From Kalaharituber pfeilii (taxonomy: Eukaryota > Ascomycota > Pezizomycetes > Pezizales > Pezizaceae), in NCBI GenBank assembly GCA_015179045.1, contig WHUZ01000014.1, positions 1,054,001-1,118,000 on the forward strand: DNA of 64,000 nt, in the 5' to 3' direction. Every line of letters begins with the position of its first letter. The first letter of the stretch is position 1. Positions 51,984 to 63,479 of the stretch are shown one piece after another. The notes under the pieces are model-generated. The model was not told the DNA's origin. It ran no database searches and saw nothing but the letters and a program-made list of their open reading frames with translations. The translations under genes were made by a program, and so were the position numbers.

Positions 51984-53289
51984 TCAGAGGCTGTTCAGAG
52001 GTCGTTCCGGAGGTTGTTCCGGAGGCTGTTTCGGAGGCCGTTTTGGAGGCTGTTTCGGAGCCTCATGCTCTACCTTCTGCTTCTCCTTCTTCTCCGCCAA
52101 ATGCTCCTTCATCGTCTTAAACACCATCTCCGGTTCCTGCAGACCCAACCTCTTCCTTTTCTCCCTCTCCCGCGCATACCTCTTTTTCCCTTCCTCCCGC
52201 TTCTGCTCATGCTCCTCGGTAATCCTTGCCCATACCTCGTACGATAGCAGCGTGTACTTGTCGACCGCCTCGTCGCGCTGGGCCTTGGTCTGCTGATGCT
52301 CCTTCTTCACCTCCTCGATGCTCTCGACGAGACGCTGAATACGCCGCTCTAGCTGATGCGTTTTCTGTGTGCGGAACTCCAAGAGCTGAGTCGCTTCCTT
52401 CTCTCTGTTGGCCACTTCATGTAACGTTTCTTTCGTCTTTTGAAACTCCTCGTACATGGTTTTCAAAACCTTCCTCAAGGACTGGTTTTCTTCCATCACC
52501 TCAATGACTTTGTTCTTCAGAACCCTCATATTGGCTTTCCATCATTCTCGCCCGATCCTTTGATGCTTTCTGCGTGGCCCTTGCTTTTTCCAATTCAGTT
52601 CTGAGAACTTCAAGTTCCTCCGCCATTCTCCGTTCCCTTTCGTCCCTCTCCGCAGCTTCCTTCTCCAAAGCCGCCTTCAACCGCTCGGTCTCCTCCTGCA
52701 TTGCAGCTTGGATTTGGTCAGAGATTTCGGCAGTCAGTTTAGCCTCATTTACCTCTGCCTTCAATACCGCAAGCTCATTCGCCAATTCCAACTCCGGTTG
52801 CGTGAGCTGTGCGCAGGGGCCGCTGGTGGGAGGGAGGATTCGAGTGCGCTTGGTAGGAGGGCGGAGGCAGTCGTCGCAGTGGGTTGGGGAAATGTCCGCT
52901 TTGGGTGCGGGGTTGAAGTTGTGAATCATGTGTTGGCTGCGCCTGCCAGAGAGTGGCTGCGGCCCCATGGGTGGATAGGGGAGCGTGTTAGAGTAGCTCA
53001 AGGCAAGACTTCCCTGAGGGATGCAGGACAAGGGAGGGTATGTGTGCATGAGCGGAACTGATGCTGCTCGGCGATACATGGCGACAATGAGGGGAATTTG
53101 TGCAGAGATTACTGTACCTCGTAGAGGAATGTGAGCTGTATGAACAGTGAGTGACGATGGATCAGTAGAGGTTTGGGCTGTGTCAAAAGAGGTAAGGTTG
53201 TTATAGGTGGTATGTTTACCAGTCCAAATCCAAATTGGTATAGCACACCCGCAGTTATGACTAAGTAGAGCGTTGCCATCTCGAAGCAA
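51984..53289 (-). CDS. Coiled-coil protein, apparent frame break near 52520
   Basis: The first frame opens at 53289; a Met at 53064 (MYRRAASVP) is an equally likely start. After a Pro/Ser-rich N-terminus with a CDDCLRPPTKRTR basic stretch comes a long heptad-rich helix (ELANELAVLKAEV, EETERLKAALEKEA) ending at 52501. A second frame (52529-51984) continues the same type of coil (KVIEVMEENQSLRKVL, HQLERRIQRLVESIEEV) and ends in a (Q/E)PP(K/E)(R/Q)P repeat tail. The two frames overlap by 29 bp and look like one about 440-residue protein broken by an indel, or spliced in a way I do not see. Function unknown. Confidence 0.55.
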
Positions 53290-53559
53290 GAAGGTTAGTG
53301 GCTGGGCACGAAGGGCCAGGAGACCAGCAACATTGATCGCACAGTGTAATACCCTTTTCCTACTCTTTGTACAACCCCCCAGCTGTTCTTGTTGCTCAAG
53401 CTCGCTGCTCTACCTATGCACGCTGGTGATGATTGCTCTGAACCTTCTGAATCCCCTTTTCTTTCTTTTCCCCGCCCCTGGCTATGCATACTAGCTAGTG
53501 AAATATGTATTCGCGCTCTATTGCTCTATGCACCAGTCTCTCCACTGCTCCTTGCTTTA

Positions 53560-53760
53560 CCACTTCTCGCATTACAAGAAACATTTACAGGTTTTCAATT
53601 TGAGCTTAATCTTATTGAATTTTTCCGGGCTGTAGCGAAATCTTATGCTCACAATCGTTCTGAGTACAAATTTGATACTAATAATTCCACAAGCTCTTGA
53701 TGCTGTAATCGATTTTTCAATAAACATTGACTATGCAATAGTCAGGCGTCCAGATACTTT
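53560..53760 (+). pseudogene. Possible DDE transposase C-terminal scrap
   Basis: The frame reads FELNLIEFFRAVAKSYAHN, reminiscent of the SPDxNPIExxF block of Tc1/ISm1-type DDE transposases, then runs into low-complexity Ser/Asn. Short and uncertain. Confidence 0.3.
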
Positions 53761-53847
53761 TGAAACGACCTAGTACTATTATAGATGGCTTTCGTGGTTG
53801 TTGCCAAGGCATTTTCTAACAGGGGTATGGTGGAGTGCATCTAAAAG

Positions 53848-54140
53848 GGACCCCCTGCAGCCAAAATTAAGGACTCAAACTTGAAATTCAATTTCATTAC
53901 CCAACAACATCTGATTAAAATTTAAAGAACGAAAATATGTACTATTTCGTCTGCTCTACAATCCTTCGCTTTCAAATTTGAAAAATATGAAGGCGTTGTT
54001 GAAAAATTTGAAATTGAAGATTTTATACTTTGTATAGAGGCTCTTGAATTGTTACACGCCAAGATTGCTAACTTTGCTTAATCAATATTAGTGTAGTGAG
54101 AGGAATTACTATATACAGAAATGATCTACTCTGTACGAAA
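53848..54140. repeat. Dispersed repeat, copy 2 (partner 527-825)
   Basis: See 527-825. Here a short motif just upstream (GATGGCTTTCGTGGTTGTTG at 53780) recurs at 54655 as GATGGCTTTCGCGGCTGTGG. Confidence 0.6.
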
Positions 54141-56155
54141 GGTAGTGCAACCAGACTACTAACTCTGATAAGTTTTATATACATACGCGTCCAGCACTAG
54201 TACCTAAACTCTGTTGTACCATATACAAAAGCTAGTCTCGTAAAACCAGTACACAGCCATCTCTATGTTCCTCCATAGTCCGTAAACATTTATAAAAAAA
54301 TGAGTAGCTATATCAGAAAGAGAATCTAGAGCTTGCGGGAATAATCGCAGTTGAAAGAAGTTGTAGGTAGAATATAGTCACTGTCCGGAACTTAACTTGA
54401 TCGAGCTATCAGAAGCTGAAAAGCTGTTTTGATGTATAGAATAATAGTCAGGCTCACAGTCTAGCGAGTGGTGCAAAAGTCCAATCAGGTACGAGTGGCC
54501 CAAAGAATCAAGTTCGTAGCTGAGCAAGTGATACAAGGAGGTGAATCAATGCGACCAGTAGCAAATTTTGGTGTATTAGTCAGCAAGGCAGCAAATGTTC
54601 CAACTGGTCCCTTATAGATGCACTCCACCATATGAACATTTCTTTCAGGCGTAGATGGCTTTCGCGGCTGTGGCCAAAGCATTTTCTGACAGGGGTGTGA
54701 ACCAGTCCCGTAACCAGGTGTGGACATTTCTTTCTGTGGTTATGATGAACTACAGATTACGAGCTAATGCGGTGGGAAACATTTAATTAATTATGACGTC
54801 CCAAAAATGCCCTATTTATGTCAACAAAATTCAGGAAGTGCGTTCGTACCCAACTAAACAATTACTGGTGCGGAATGAGATTGCGGATTCAGAAGGTAAA
54901 GAGGATATAATCGGCATAGGACATAGAATCATGAACCGTCAACCAGCATCATGGCCACAGCTCAGGTTGCATATGTTCAGCACACCTAGCCGCTGTGCTT
55001 GATGTTTCACTTCAGCGCTGCATATCCTCCAACAGTTTCAAAGTGATGTGTGTCAATATAGGAGGGCACCTTACATCAGCATTCCGGGTCCAGCCTACCT
55101 CAATAGGAAGGCATCTCCTTGCATGACCCTTTCCCAGCTACTGTACATACATCGGTGTAAGAGGGTATCTTACACTGTGGTGACGGCGGCGGAATGGGTA
55201 AAAGGTAAAGCTTGGCATGGAAGACACGTGGAGATAAGGGCAGCACGTGAGGCAATATCATAAATATAGACTTTCTGTACTGTAGCACATACAATCAACA
55301 ACCTTCTTCTCTTCTCTTCTCTTCGCACTCGCATTTGGTCGTACGTTCGTTCCGCCAGTTCTCACCACTCCGGTCCAACGCAAGGCAGTAGTTGATACTA
55401 TCAGTCTATCTTACAACACCATGGTAAACCCCTCGCCTATGACTCTATGTCCAACAGAACCATGGATGTTGACGAAAAGTGAAAACCCAAATTAAGCCCG
55501 GGAGAGGCGTGTTGCGGACATTAGAACAAAGCTTGCAGCGCTCATAAGTACTATACATTCTAACCACAAATGCTGCCGAATACTGATCATGATCAGAGAG
55601 GGATACAGGGCAAGCTGTAGATCCAGACACAATCCAAACTATCAAACCATCAGACTGGGAATTCGTATCTAGCAGCCAGGACTTCCCGCGCATACCCCTA
55701 GGGGGGCTGGGTGCTTCCGACGCAAGAAAGAGAATGAGGTTTATGCAGTTTGGAAAAATGTGAGCATTAGTACTATCATCTGGAAATAGGCTAATAAAAC
55801 TAGGATGACCTCGTAACCTACATAGTCCCGTAACCAGACTAAATCAGCGGTCGCATGAAATCTGGGATCTGGGAGATTAGCTCCCAAATTTGTTAGCGCC
55901 AAGTTTTGCTGGTGTATTAGTCACCGGCTTCATTCCGCTTTGTTACGGCAGATGTTTACATACCTCCAAACTCAATGACATCAAACCCTTCCAAATCTAC
56001 TCCTACTCATCTCTAACCCTATGGGGGGTAGTGCAACCAGACTACATCTCTAATACTCTATCATAATTGATCAGTAATACAGATTCTTTATTATTTCATG
56101 GTGGAAGCATCTTTTGGCATTTGACCATGCCCTATTAAATCTTAGAAAAGCTAAT
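54141..56155. other. Long intergenic stretch
   Basis: No coherent gene found. A CTTCTCTTCTC microsatellite lies near 55308-55325. Several short frames lack domain character. Confidence 0.35.
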
Positions 56156-56158
56156 GTA

Positions 56159-56248
56159 CAGTGACCCGTAAAAAGTCTTGGGAATTAGGCAATATTGGGG
56201 TAAGTGTATCATGCGAGCCTAATCCCCAAGACTTTTGACGGGTCACTG
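56159..56248. mobile_element. MITE, 90 bp (family M90, copy 2)
   Basis: CAGTGACCCGTAAAAAGTCT to ACTTTTGACGGGTCACTG, TA flanks at 56157-56158 and 56249-56250. Same family as 50383-50472. Confidence 0.9.
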
Positions 56249-56554
56249 TAATATGCAAATGCTATACAGTACGAGTACATCAGAAGAAAATTGTGCCTTA
56301 ACTAGTTTTATTATGCAAAGGCTTGTACTCGGGGATTAGTCTTCAGATGCATAAGAGCTGCATAACTGGGCATCTTGCAGATGCCCCACATTTACGCCCT
56401 GTGACACTTTTGCTGCCTTACTTGTATATGCCTGTGTCACATGTGCGTGCGTATCCCCAGAGTCTGTAACACACTCACTACAAGCGATGGGCTTGGCGTA
56501 GTGTGCGCGCTAGCTGCTGCTCCTTTATTTTTTTTTTTTTTTTTCCATCCCACT

Positions 56555-56665
56555 GCTGCACTTCGGCCTGCACTTCTGTCTGCACTTCACGCCTGTGCAC
56601 TTCGCCCACCACTTCCGCCTGTACTTCCGCCTGCATTTTCGCCTCCAGTTTGGCATGTATTCCGG
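56555..56665. repeat. 12/15-bp degenerate tandem repeat
   Basis: CTGCACTTCGGC-type units repeat after a poly-T (56528-56544). On the minus strand this yields Glu-Val-Gln-Ala-like peptides, most likely meaningless. Confidence 0.65.
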
Positions 56666-57036
56666 CCTCTACATACATAGTGCCACTTTTTACAGCACCA
56701 CTTTTATACCACGGTTCACACCGCCTTATATACCACAGTACGCACCGCTTACACACCACGATTCGTGTGCGGTTCGCATACCAGTGGTACGCATACTACA
56801 TCTATCCTTTTTGCTGCCACCGTTCTGCACCCGCTTGCCTTGCTATAATGCCTGTGCATTTATTGATAATGTAGCTAACTATTTATACTGTATAGTATAT
56901 CCTACTGGCACACATTGTACTGGCACAGGGTACTTGGTACTACTACCGCTACTTGATTTTACTATACAATATCCTGGAGAACTGTTGGCTACTACTGTAC
57001 GTACTGGACTACCGTGCTTGATAGTAGTAGTACACG

Positions 57037-58391
57037 ATGTCTAGTGGGTTATCTATAGAGAATTTCTTGCAGCAGTGGGAGGTACCTAGTATTACTGGGT
57101 GTACATTTGATGCTGCCGATAGGTTACTATGCAAGGCCTTACAGGATTTTTGCTGTGGGGAGGATATCCAGAGGTACCGGCGGGGCCTTTTTACATATTT
57201 TGCAAAAGGATGGCATTCCTTTGCAGTATAGTGCTGCGAAGGATTTTGTTATTATGGTGAAAATATTGAAGGAGAAAAAGCGCATGCACCGAAGGGAGGT
57301 ACTGAAAAGTGCAGGTATTGGTAGTAAAACTGCTTCTACTATAGTAGCTTCCTATTATTTGAAGCGCCTGCCAGTATCCTATCCTGCTATTGGTACCTGG
57401 GTCGCCGAAACCTCTACTACTTTTACAGATTGGGCACACTATATACTCTTGCTGATGGGCGGCATAAGCACTATCCAGTGGGACTGCTTGATATAAACCA
57501 GCTGCAGTTAGTAGTTTATGCTACTGATAAGGTAGTGGTTTATGATATAGATACCCATGAAATAGTACTGGTAGTGTTAAGTTTTGGCGGATCCCAGCTT
57601 GCTGGATGGGTAGATAATATTGCTGCGAAGGCTACAGAAGTTGGGAAATCGGTCCGTGTAAGTATATATATTGCTATTTACTGGTACTAATATATATGTG
57701 TATTTATTGCTAGATGACCCCGGAAAAATGGTTCCCCAGGGTTATACAGCAGGAAATATTTCGAAGCCAGTGTTTGATTGGGTGAAAAATCTTCAGGCCA
57801 AATATTCGGATAGCGATAAAAAGGAGCACTACCAGCAGGTATCAGCTGCTTTTGCGATTTTCTCGAATCTTATGCGCGAGAAACTACCTAAATCTATTAT
57901 TTCGGATTTTGAGGAATTTCTTACAGCAACTGGTATTCCACGCATGCATTATCCTGATACTCCCCCTATATTTTCTGTTGCTCTTGATGGTTTTACCCAT
58001 ACATTTTCCCAGCAACCTCTTGCACCTCCGTCAGGACAAACTACTACAAATTATGTCCGCTATATACATCGTGAAATAAATGCAACGAAGTATCTATCAT
58101 TCTGGATCACAGGTAGGAATGGAAATGTGGAAGAGAAGGAATCTGGGGGAAATTTTTATTTTTCACAATATGGTATCTGTGTGAAGCAGGCTACTGATAC
58201 ATGTGGGGTATTTCGGCCTAAAGATTACCCTGGAACATCACTGATGCCAAAGAATACTAATATTATACAGACGGTTATGGGATTTGGTATATCAAAGAGG
58301 TTGGCTTCAATATGGAAACGATATAAGGAAGAACAACTATCAGTACAGGAAAGTTTAGATATGATTAGCGATGGTAGTGAAAATGATGAAG

Positions 58392-58396
<5 letters not shown>
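57037..58396 (+). CDS. Unknown multi-segment gene
   Basis: Four coherent plus-strand frames follow one another. From ATG 57037: SSGLSIENFLQQWEVPS. Next: AAKDFVIMVKILKEKKRMHRR and IGTWVAETSTTFTDW. Then: TLADGRHKHYPVGLLDINQ and a hydrophobic VVVYDIDTHEIVLVVLSFGG. Finally, from about 57714: DPGKMVPQGYTAGNISKPVF to an acidic end SDGSENDED at 58396. A consensus intron (GTAAGT, TACTAATA, GCTAG at 57659-57713) separates the last two. The other joins change frame without obvious introns, so the gene may be decayed. It sits next to Helitron-type helicase sequence and may be transposon cargo. No domain recognised. Confidence 0.45.
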
Positions 58397-58429
<33 letters not shown>

Positions 58430-58619
58430 CCAGATTAGATTTTGTATTAAGTAATAGTAGTAGTAGTATATGGATTTATAGAAGTAGATTGAGCTAATAT
58501 TGTTTGTTTTTTGAATATAGCTATATCTTCTTTTTTTCGGACTCGAGAAACACTGGTATATAATTGTCCATATGAAAATACTAGTACTGTTAGACTAAGA
58601 ACTACTTGATCTAATAATA

Positions 58620-59385
58620 GCGGTGGTCATCAATTATCCACGGTACGGTAAGGTGAAACATTCGTACATTTCATATCCCTGTACGTCTAGCCATTTGCGG
58701 CCGGCAATTGATGACCGGTCCAAAACGCAAAAAAAGCTAAGGCTTGCACTCTGTAATTGTAGTCTCATTCACCCCTACCCCGCATATCAACACAATCACA
58801 GAATCGCAATGCCTCGTATAAGCCAAAAAGCATCAATACAGAAGAAAATACGCTGAAATCGATGTTTTGATGACAGCAATGGAGTATGATTTAGACTCGG
58901 AGTTTGACTCAGAGTATAGTTCAGAGGAAGAAGAGGACTTAGAGGAGCTTCAGGAGCTTATAGATAGGAGTGATAATATTGCAGCTAACCGATATTTCAA
59001 CCGTGGCAAAAACTCTGCTGGAAGACAAGACTCAAATATTCTATCAAATTTGATTAATAAATATCCAGATTCAGCATTTCTTGCTATTTTTTGGATGCAC
59101 AGAATCTCCTTTTAGCAGCTAGTAGATCTTCTCGTGCGGTGTGGTGCAGTGCAGCGTGTGGGGTTGCGTTGAGTGGGGGCGGTTTAAGGCAAATCTACGG
59201 TAAGGTACGTGGTTTTCCAAAAAGTACGGGACTATTTCGTGCCGTAGATTTTTCAGAAATGTACGGTGATAACGTACCTTGCCGTACATTTCAGGGCGGA
59301 ACATAGCCAATGAGCGTTGTTGCCAAGACACGGAAAATGTACGAATGTTCCACTTACCTTACCGTAGATAATTGATGACCACCAC
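58620..59385 (+). mobile_element. Harbinger-derived element, 766 bp, in the helicase remnant
   Basis: The inverted ends start GCGGTGGTCATCAATTATC (left) and, on the complement of the right end, GTGGTGGTCATCAATTATC. They continue through ACGGTA and ACATTCGTACATTT. TAATA flanks both sides (58615-58619, 59386-59390), which contains a possible 3-bp TAA duplication. The N-terminus of a Harbinger-type transposase is inside. Confidence 0.8.
58870..59115 (+). pseudogene. PIF/Harbinger transposase N-terminal fragment
   Basis: The frame reads an acidic EEEEDLEELQELIDRSD, ANRYFNRGKNSAG, SAFLAIFWMHRISF, TAG, then QLVDLLVR. This is the usual N-terminal layout (acidic helix, R/N-rich loop, FRMSRxSFxxLVxxL). 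The rest of the transposase is missing, so the element is non-autonomous. Confidence 0.75.
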
Positions 59386-59599
59386 TAATATTACTCGTTG
59401 ACAGCTATTAAATGTTGTGGTATATGCAGGCTGAAAAGGAAACTGGCATTATTAACACTTTAGAAACTGAATTTTGGAGTAAAAAACAATCTAATACTAT
59501 GTGTGCTAGTGCAATTAATGTGGAAGATAATAAACGGACTGTAATGGCACAGTGCCATGCAGAAAGTATTCGGCACTAGGAAGTATAGGAATAAGTGTA

Positions 59600-59835
59600 C
59601 TATGCAATATGCAGATTGAGTTACCAATTATACTTACTCTATATATAGTATTAAGTTTGTACTAACAATATTAGTATAATTGATAGTACTTGAAGTTCTA
59701 TTAAAACTAAACTAATATATACCTAAACAAATAAAAGTCAAATAATAGCGTAGGTAGTAAATTTACTTTCTCCTGTTAGCAGTTATAGAGTGTAATAATT
59801 CAGAGAGATTACAAGTATAAGTTAATATAAGTTAT
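59600..59835. other. AT-rich intergenic
   Basis: No gene or repeat boundary seen. Confidence 0.4.
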
Positions 59836-60023
59836 TGTTACGGGTTCACCGCAACCGTAAGGCGGGCGGTCGATGGATGCGCGCGCATATAAAATGCGCA
59901 TATGCGATGTAGGCGATATGCGATAGCCGAGGGGTAGTGGCGTCGCATAAATGTGTGCTATATGAGCCCATGTCTTTTTGACCTGGCGGACGGTAACTCT
60001 CTGCATTTACCAGATCCGTTACA
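59836..60023 (+). mobile_element. Solo LTR, 188 bp
   Basis: TGTTACGGGTTCACCGC to CCAGATCCGTTACA, homologous to the split LTR 34175-41251 (shared AATGCGCATATGCGA and TGGCGGACGGTAACTCTCTG). The immediate 5-bp flanks do not match, so the duplication is lost. Confidence 0.8.
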
Positions 60024-60600
60024 GGTACAAGCTTAGAATATATTAAATAGGCAGATCTTCTATATGTATAATATTCTATGAGATGAATAAGCATGCATAC
60101 ATTATCTGGTATGCAGAATTTAATTTTTCTTTTATATTTTTATTTTTTATATATACTTTTATTCTAATTTATAATATTAAAGAATTGAGATAAGAAAGAA
60201 AGAATAAAGTTATTTAGAAATCTCTACACTTTTTTTTCTTTTTCTTTTTTTTTCCTTACTTTTTTCTTTGACATGTGATAGATGTTAGTTCTCTATCTCT
60301 TGATATGTTAGGACACCCACTTGCCTTGCATGAGTATAGCTATATTCACTTATTGGCTACTACTTTTCTATTGGCTATAAGGATAAAAGCCCGTATATTC
60401 TTGAGGAAGTCTCAGAATGGGAACCGGAGCACTTTTTCAATGTCAAAGAGAAGGGTAAAGGGGAGGGAGAACCAAAGTCGGTTGGGGACTTGCGACTGGA
60501 AGCGGTAGCGAGAGCGAAGAACTATGCCGGACAAGAGAAATGTGCTAGCAATCACAGATTTGCAGAGAAAGGCAGAATTGAAGATGATAGAGGAGGGTAT
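60024..60600. other. Intergenic with pyrimidine-rich tract
   Basis: AT-rich, with a T/C-rich run near 60229-60268. No gene. Confidence 0.4.
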
Positions 60601-60601
60601 A

Positions 60602-60706
60602 CTCGTAACCCCCTTGAATTATTGCACGCTGTAAAGATAAATGCATGTGGCCGACACCGAGTCCTGTTGCAGTTTGCAACGTGCAATAATTCAGGGGGTT
60701 TACGAG
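60602..60706. mobile_element. Foldback MITE, 105 bp, TA-flanked
   Basis: CTCGTAACCCCCTTGAATTA and TAATTCAGGGGGTTTACGAG form a 30-bp imperfect inverted pair around a short loop. TA lies at 60600-60601 and 60707-60708. Confidence 0.85.
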
Positions 60707-61084
60707 TACCGTACTCAGTACAATGCAATGCAATGCAAGGCAAGTCGTCTCTCCCGCCTCCTGCCTCCCGTCCTTCCACCCAATGAAGAATGGCCTCAGC
60801 ACTATGCATATCACAACGCAACGTCTCATGCATGCACACCAGTGAGACATGTACTCGAGTACATGCCGTGCCACTTTTGTGGAATTTTTGGTTGCAGGGG
60901 TGACCATGAACCCCTTGTCTGCTAGCCTTGTCTAAAGGTTACACACAGAAAGCCTCCCTATTACCCTGAAATGCATACCAGAATTCGCAGCCGTGTGGGA
61001 ACTTGTATAATAAGCCTTTCTTGCGCAGTCAATATTGCAAGAAAGCAAGGGAGTTGTAAAAACGGGCCCAACACTGTCAACCAC

Positions 61085-61170
61085 CGTCCCCCCCCATGTC
61101 AACCACCCCCCTAATGTCAACCACCCCCACCCCCCCCCTCATGTCAACCCCCCCCCCATGTCAACCAAAG
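61085..61170. repeat. ATGTCAACC repeats in poly-C context at the EST1-like gene start
   Basis: Four ATGTCAACC copies are separated by runs of C of varying length. Slippage here would change the reading frame of the first codons. Confidence 0.85.
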
Positions 61171-63006
61171 ATGGGTCCATACCAGAGGATTATCCAAGGC
61201 TACGGATGGTTCGCAGCCCAAGGATCCACCCAATCTCAGAATCTCAGTTACTGTCTGAAGTTAAACAAATATATGCCGGGCTTGTTATGGTGGAAGCTAA
61301 ATGCGTTGAAGTTGACGGAAAACAAGCAGCCCTAGCTAAAGCAATGGAACAAGAGGGCCTGAGTCTGCCTAAGCTTACGAATGAGCAATGGCAGGCATTG
61401 ATTGCCCTGCATCGTACTCTCTTATATGAGCATTATGACTTTTTCCTCGCGTCACAACACCCATCCGCTTCTGCTTCGCTGCGAGGGCTTGCAGCGAAAC
61501 ACGGAATGCCTGCCCGCATGTGGAGACACGGCATACACTCATTCCTTGAGCTACTGAGGCACAGGCTTCCCCACTCCATGGAACACATGCTTACCTTCAT
61601 CTATTTGGCATATTCGATTATGGCTCTTCTATACGAAACCGTGCCCGCTTTTGAAAAGATTTGGATTGAATGCCTCGGAGATTTGGGGAGGTATAGAATG
61701 GCCATTGAAGATGACGATGTCGAGGATAGGGGAGCATGGACAAGTGTTGCTAGATCTTGGTATTCGAAGGCAGCAGACAAAAAGCCCAGTGTAGGGAGAC
61801 TTTACCACCACATCGCAATCTTAGCAAGACCAAACGTCCTCCAGCAACTCTTCTTCTATTGCAAAAGCTTAACTGTCAGTATTCCATTCGCATTTGCTCG
61901 GCAGAGTATCCTTTTTTTGTTCCAGTCTGTTTCTTCCAATAACCTCCCCGCTTCACATACGCAGCTAGTAAATGTTTGCTTCGTCAAGTTGCATGCTATA
62001 TGGTTCACCTGTATCAATTTCAACCATTTCGATGGAGTTTTGAACGAGTACGTCAGCTTGTTGGACTTGCACATTAGTGAGGTTGGCGAAAAGTGGACAG
62101 TTCAAGGTTGCCTAGTTGCCGTGTGCAGTATTGCCGCCTTATATCAATACAACACTCGCGAAAGTAAACTCAGGCAGGCTTGGAAGGAAGGCAGGACCGT
62201 TGTGAAGGAAGAAGAGGCGGATGAGGTGCCCGCTCAAATTCCGGGACAAGGAACTGGTAACGAGTGCGATAACTTTCTCCCTCCCCTTCCTCGAGAGGCA
62301 AACTCAGAACACGCTACTACTCTATTAGCTCCTGCATCATCAAAAGGTAAAGAGAATGCTGAAGAATACAAAGCCTCAGTGACTGCTTCGAATCGAGATG
62401 AAGCCCTTGATGCAAGCTCCTGTGTCCCATGGAAGTACGCGATTAAGATGGGATTTAAAATCTTCAATCTGGTACTGCAGCGCATTGATGATAATCACAT
62501 ACTACCCCATGTACACAGTTGGTTAGCGTTCCTATATCATATCAAAGATTCTATCCCGGCAATTCGACTGCTCGAGAATGACCTCCCCTGGGATAGCCTG
62601 GTCACTCTTCTGAATTCACTAATCAAATCAGAACCTGCTTCTTCGAGTCATATGGATTCGAGTCTCAACTTCGCCACTCCCACATTCCCTCGAGGACAAA
62701 ATCGCCCTCTTCCAGAGGATTGGACTCTTCGTGGTCTTGAGTGGACTGAAAATTATCTCCCCCAAGGCTGGATTGAAGATGCAAAGGTTGATGATGAGGA
62801 GAGGTTATTGGAGCTTCCTTCATTTGTGGCTTTGAGGAAACAGCGCATCCTGTGGCTTGCATACAAGCTAGCTGAGGTAGGTTTGAGAACCCTCCTCATT
62901 TATCAAAGTTGATTACTTATGCAATTAGGCTGGTGATTGGTTGACCTACGACACTGCTAGTATGCGCTTCTCAGTACATCCCGCCGTGCTTGAGAGAATC
63001 AGGTGA
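61158..63006 (+). CDS. EST1-type DNA/RNA-binding domain protein
   Basis: Exon 1 is open to 62876. A 52-nt intron (GTAGGT...GCAATTAG, 62877-62928, phase 0) follows, and exon 2 ends at TGA 63004-63006 with WLTYDTASMRFSVHPAVLER. The ATG at 61158 (MSTKDGS) is the last of four ATGTCAACC copies in a C-rich tract, and the frame is open upstream to about 61035, so the start or an upstream exon is uncertain. From about residue 20 come QLLSEVKQIYAGLVMVEAKC and LTNEQWQALIALHRTLLYEHYDF, then the tetratricopeptide-like region with SVGRLYHHIAILARPNVLQQ, the hallmark of the EST1/SMG5-7 DNA/RNA-binding domain. A Glu-rich linker separates it from a C-terminal helical part. No PIN domain. Family members act in telomerase recruitment or mRNA decay. 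This lineage-specific paralogue's role is unknown. Confidence 0.85.
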
Positions 63007-63194
63007 CAGTTTGAGAGGTTGAGCCTCTTGAGAGAACAAGATTGCTCTTTCATTCAAATTCGAGACATTCAAATTCAAGACATTTCCTTTGTTTCTTCCT
63101 CGAATAAATTTTCATTCCATTCTTTCCCTCAATATTCTTTTTGTCTTCTTTTCCGAATTCAATAATCCTCAATGTTCTTTTCCCACGTGCTCAG

Positions 63195-63410
63195 ATGCAG
63201 GGTATGGAAGACAAAATGGCGCGGAGGCAGGGACGCGCTGCTCAGACCACCGAAGGGGGACGAAGGGGACGTAGACCTACTCGGGACATTGTTGCACTAG
63301 ATGGAACGATGAACGAACTGGAAGGGGCGGCGGACTATATCAGCAATTATTCATTTACCTATTATTTCTCTTCCTCTACTCTTTGTTTACCTATTATTTT
63401 CCTAGTTATC
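63195..63410 (+). CDS. Short unknown ORF or first exon
   Basis: ATG 63195 begins MQGMEDKMARRQGRAAQ, then GGRRGRRPTRDIVALDG and ELEGAADYI, a basic start followed by an acidic helix, before running into T-rich sequence. A possible first exon of a gene or a transposon gag-like start. No family recognised. Confidence 0.3.
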
Positions 63411-63426
63411 TCTTATGCAACTAAAT

Positions 63427-63475
63427 CGCCATAGCCCCTAGGGCGGCACGCATATACAAAAAAAGAAAAAAAAAA
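63427..63475 (+). mobile_element. LINE 3' tail fragment (tail B)
   Basis: AATCGCCATAGCCCCTAGGG and CGGCACGCATATAC followed by A-rich sequence. Target duplication not visible. Confidence 0.65.
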
Positions 63476-63479
63476 GTTC

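Larger units (their letters stand above)
58447..59440 (-). pseudogene. PIF1/Helitron-type helicase C-terminus, interrupted
   Basis: Skipping the insertion 58620-59385, the minus strand reads TTFNSCQRVILDQVVLSL, then VFSYGQLYTSVSRVRKKEDI, matching the end of PIF1-like helicases (TxNxSQGQTLxxV, FSHGQLYVxxSR). It ends at a TAA at 58447-58449. PIF1-like domains form the C-terminal half of Helitron transposases. No Rep domain or Helitron terminus was seen in the window. Confidence 0.7.
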
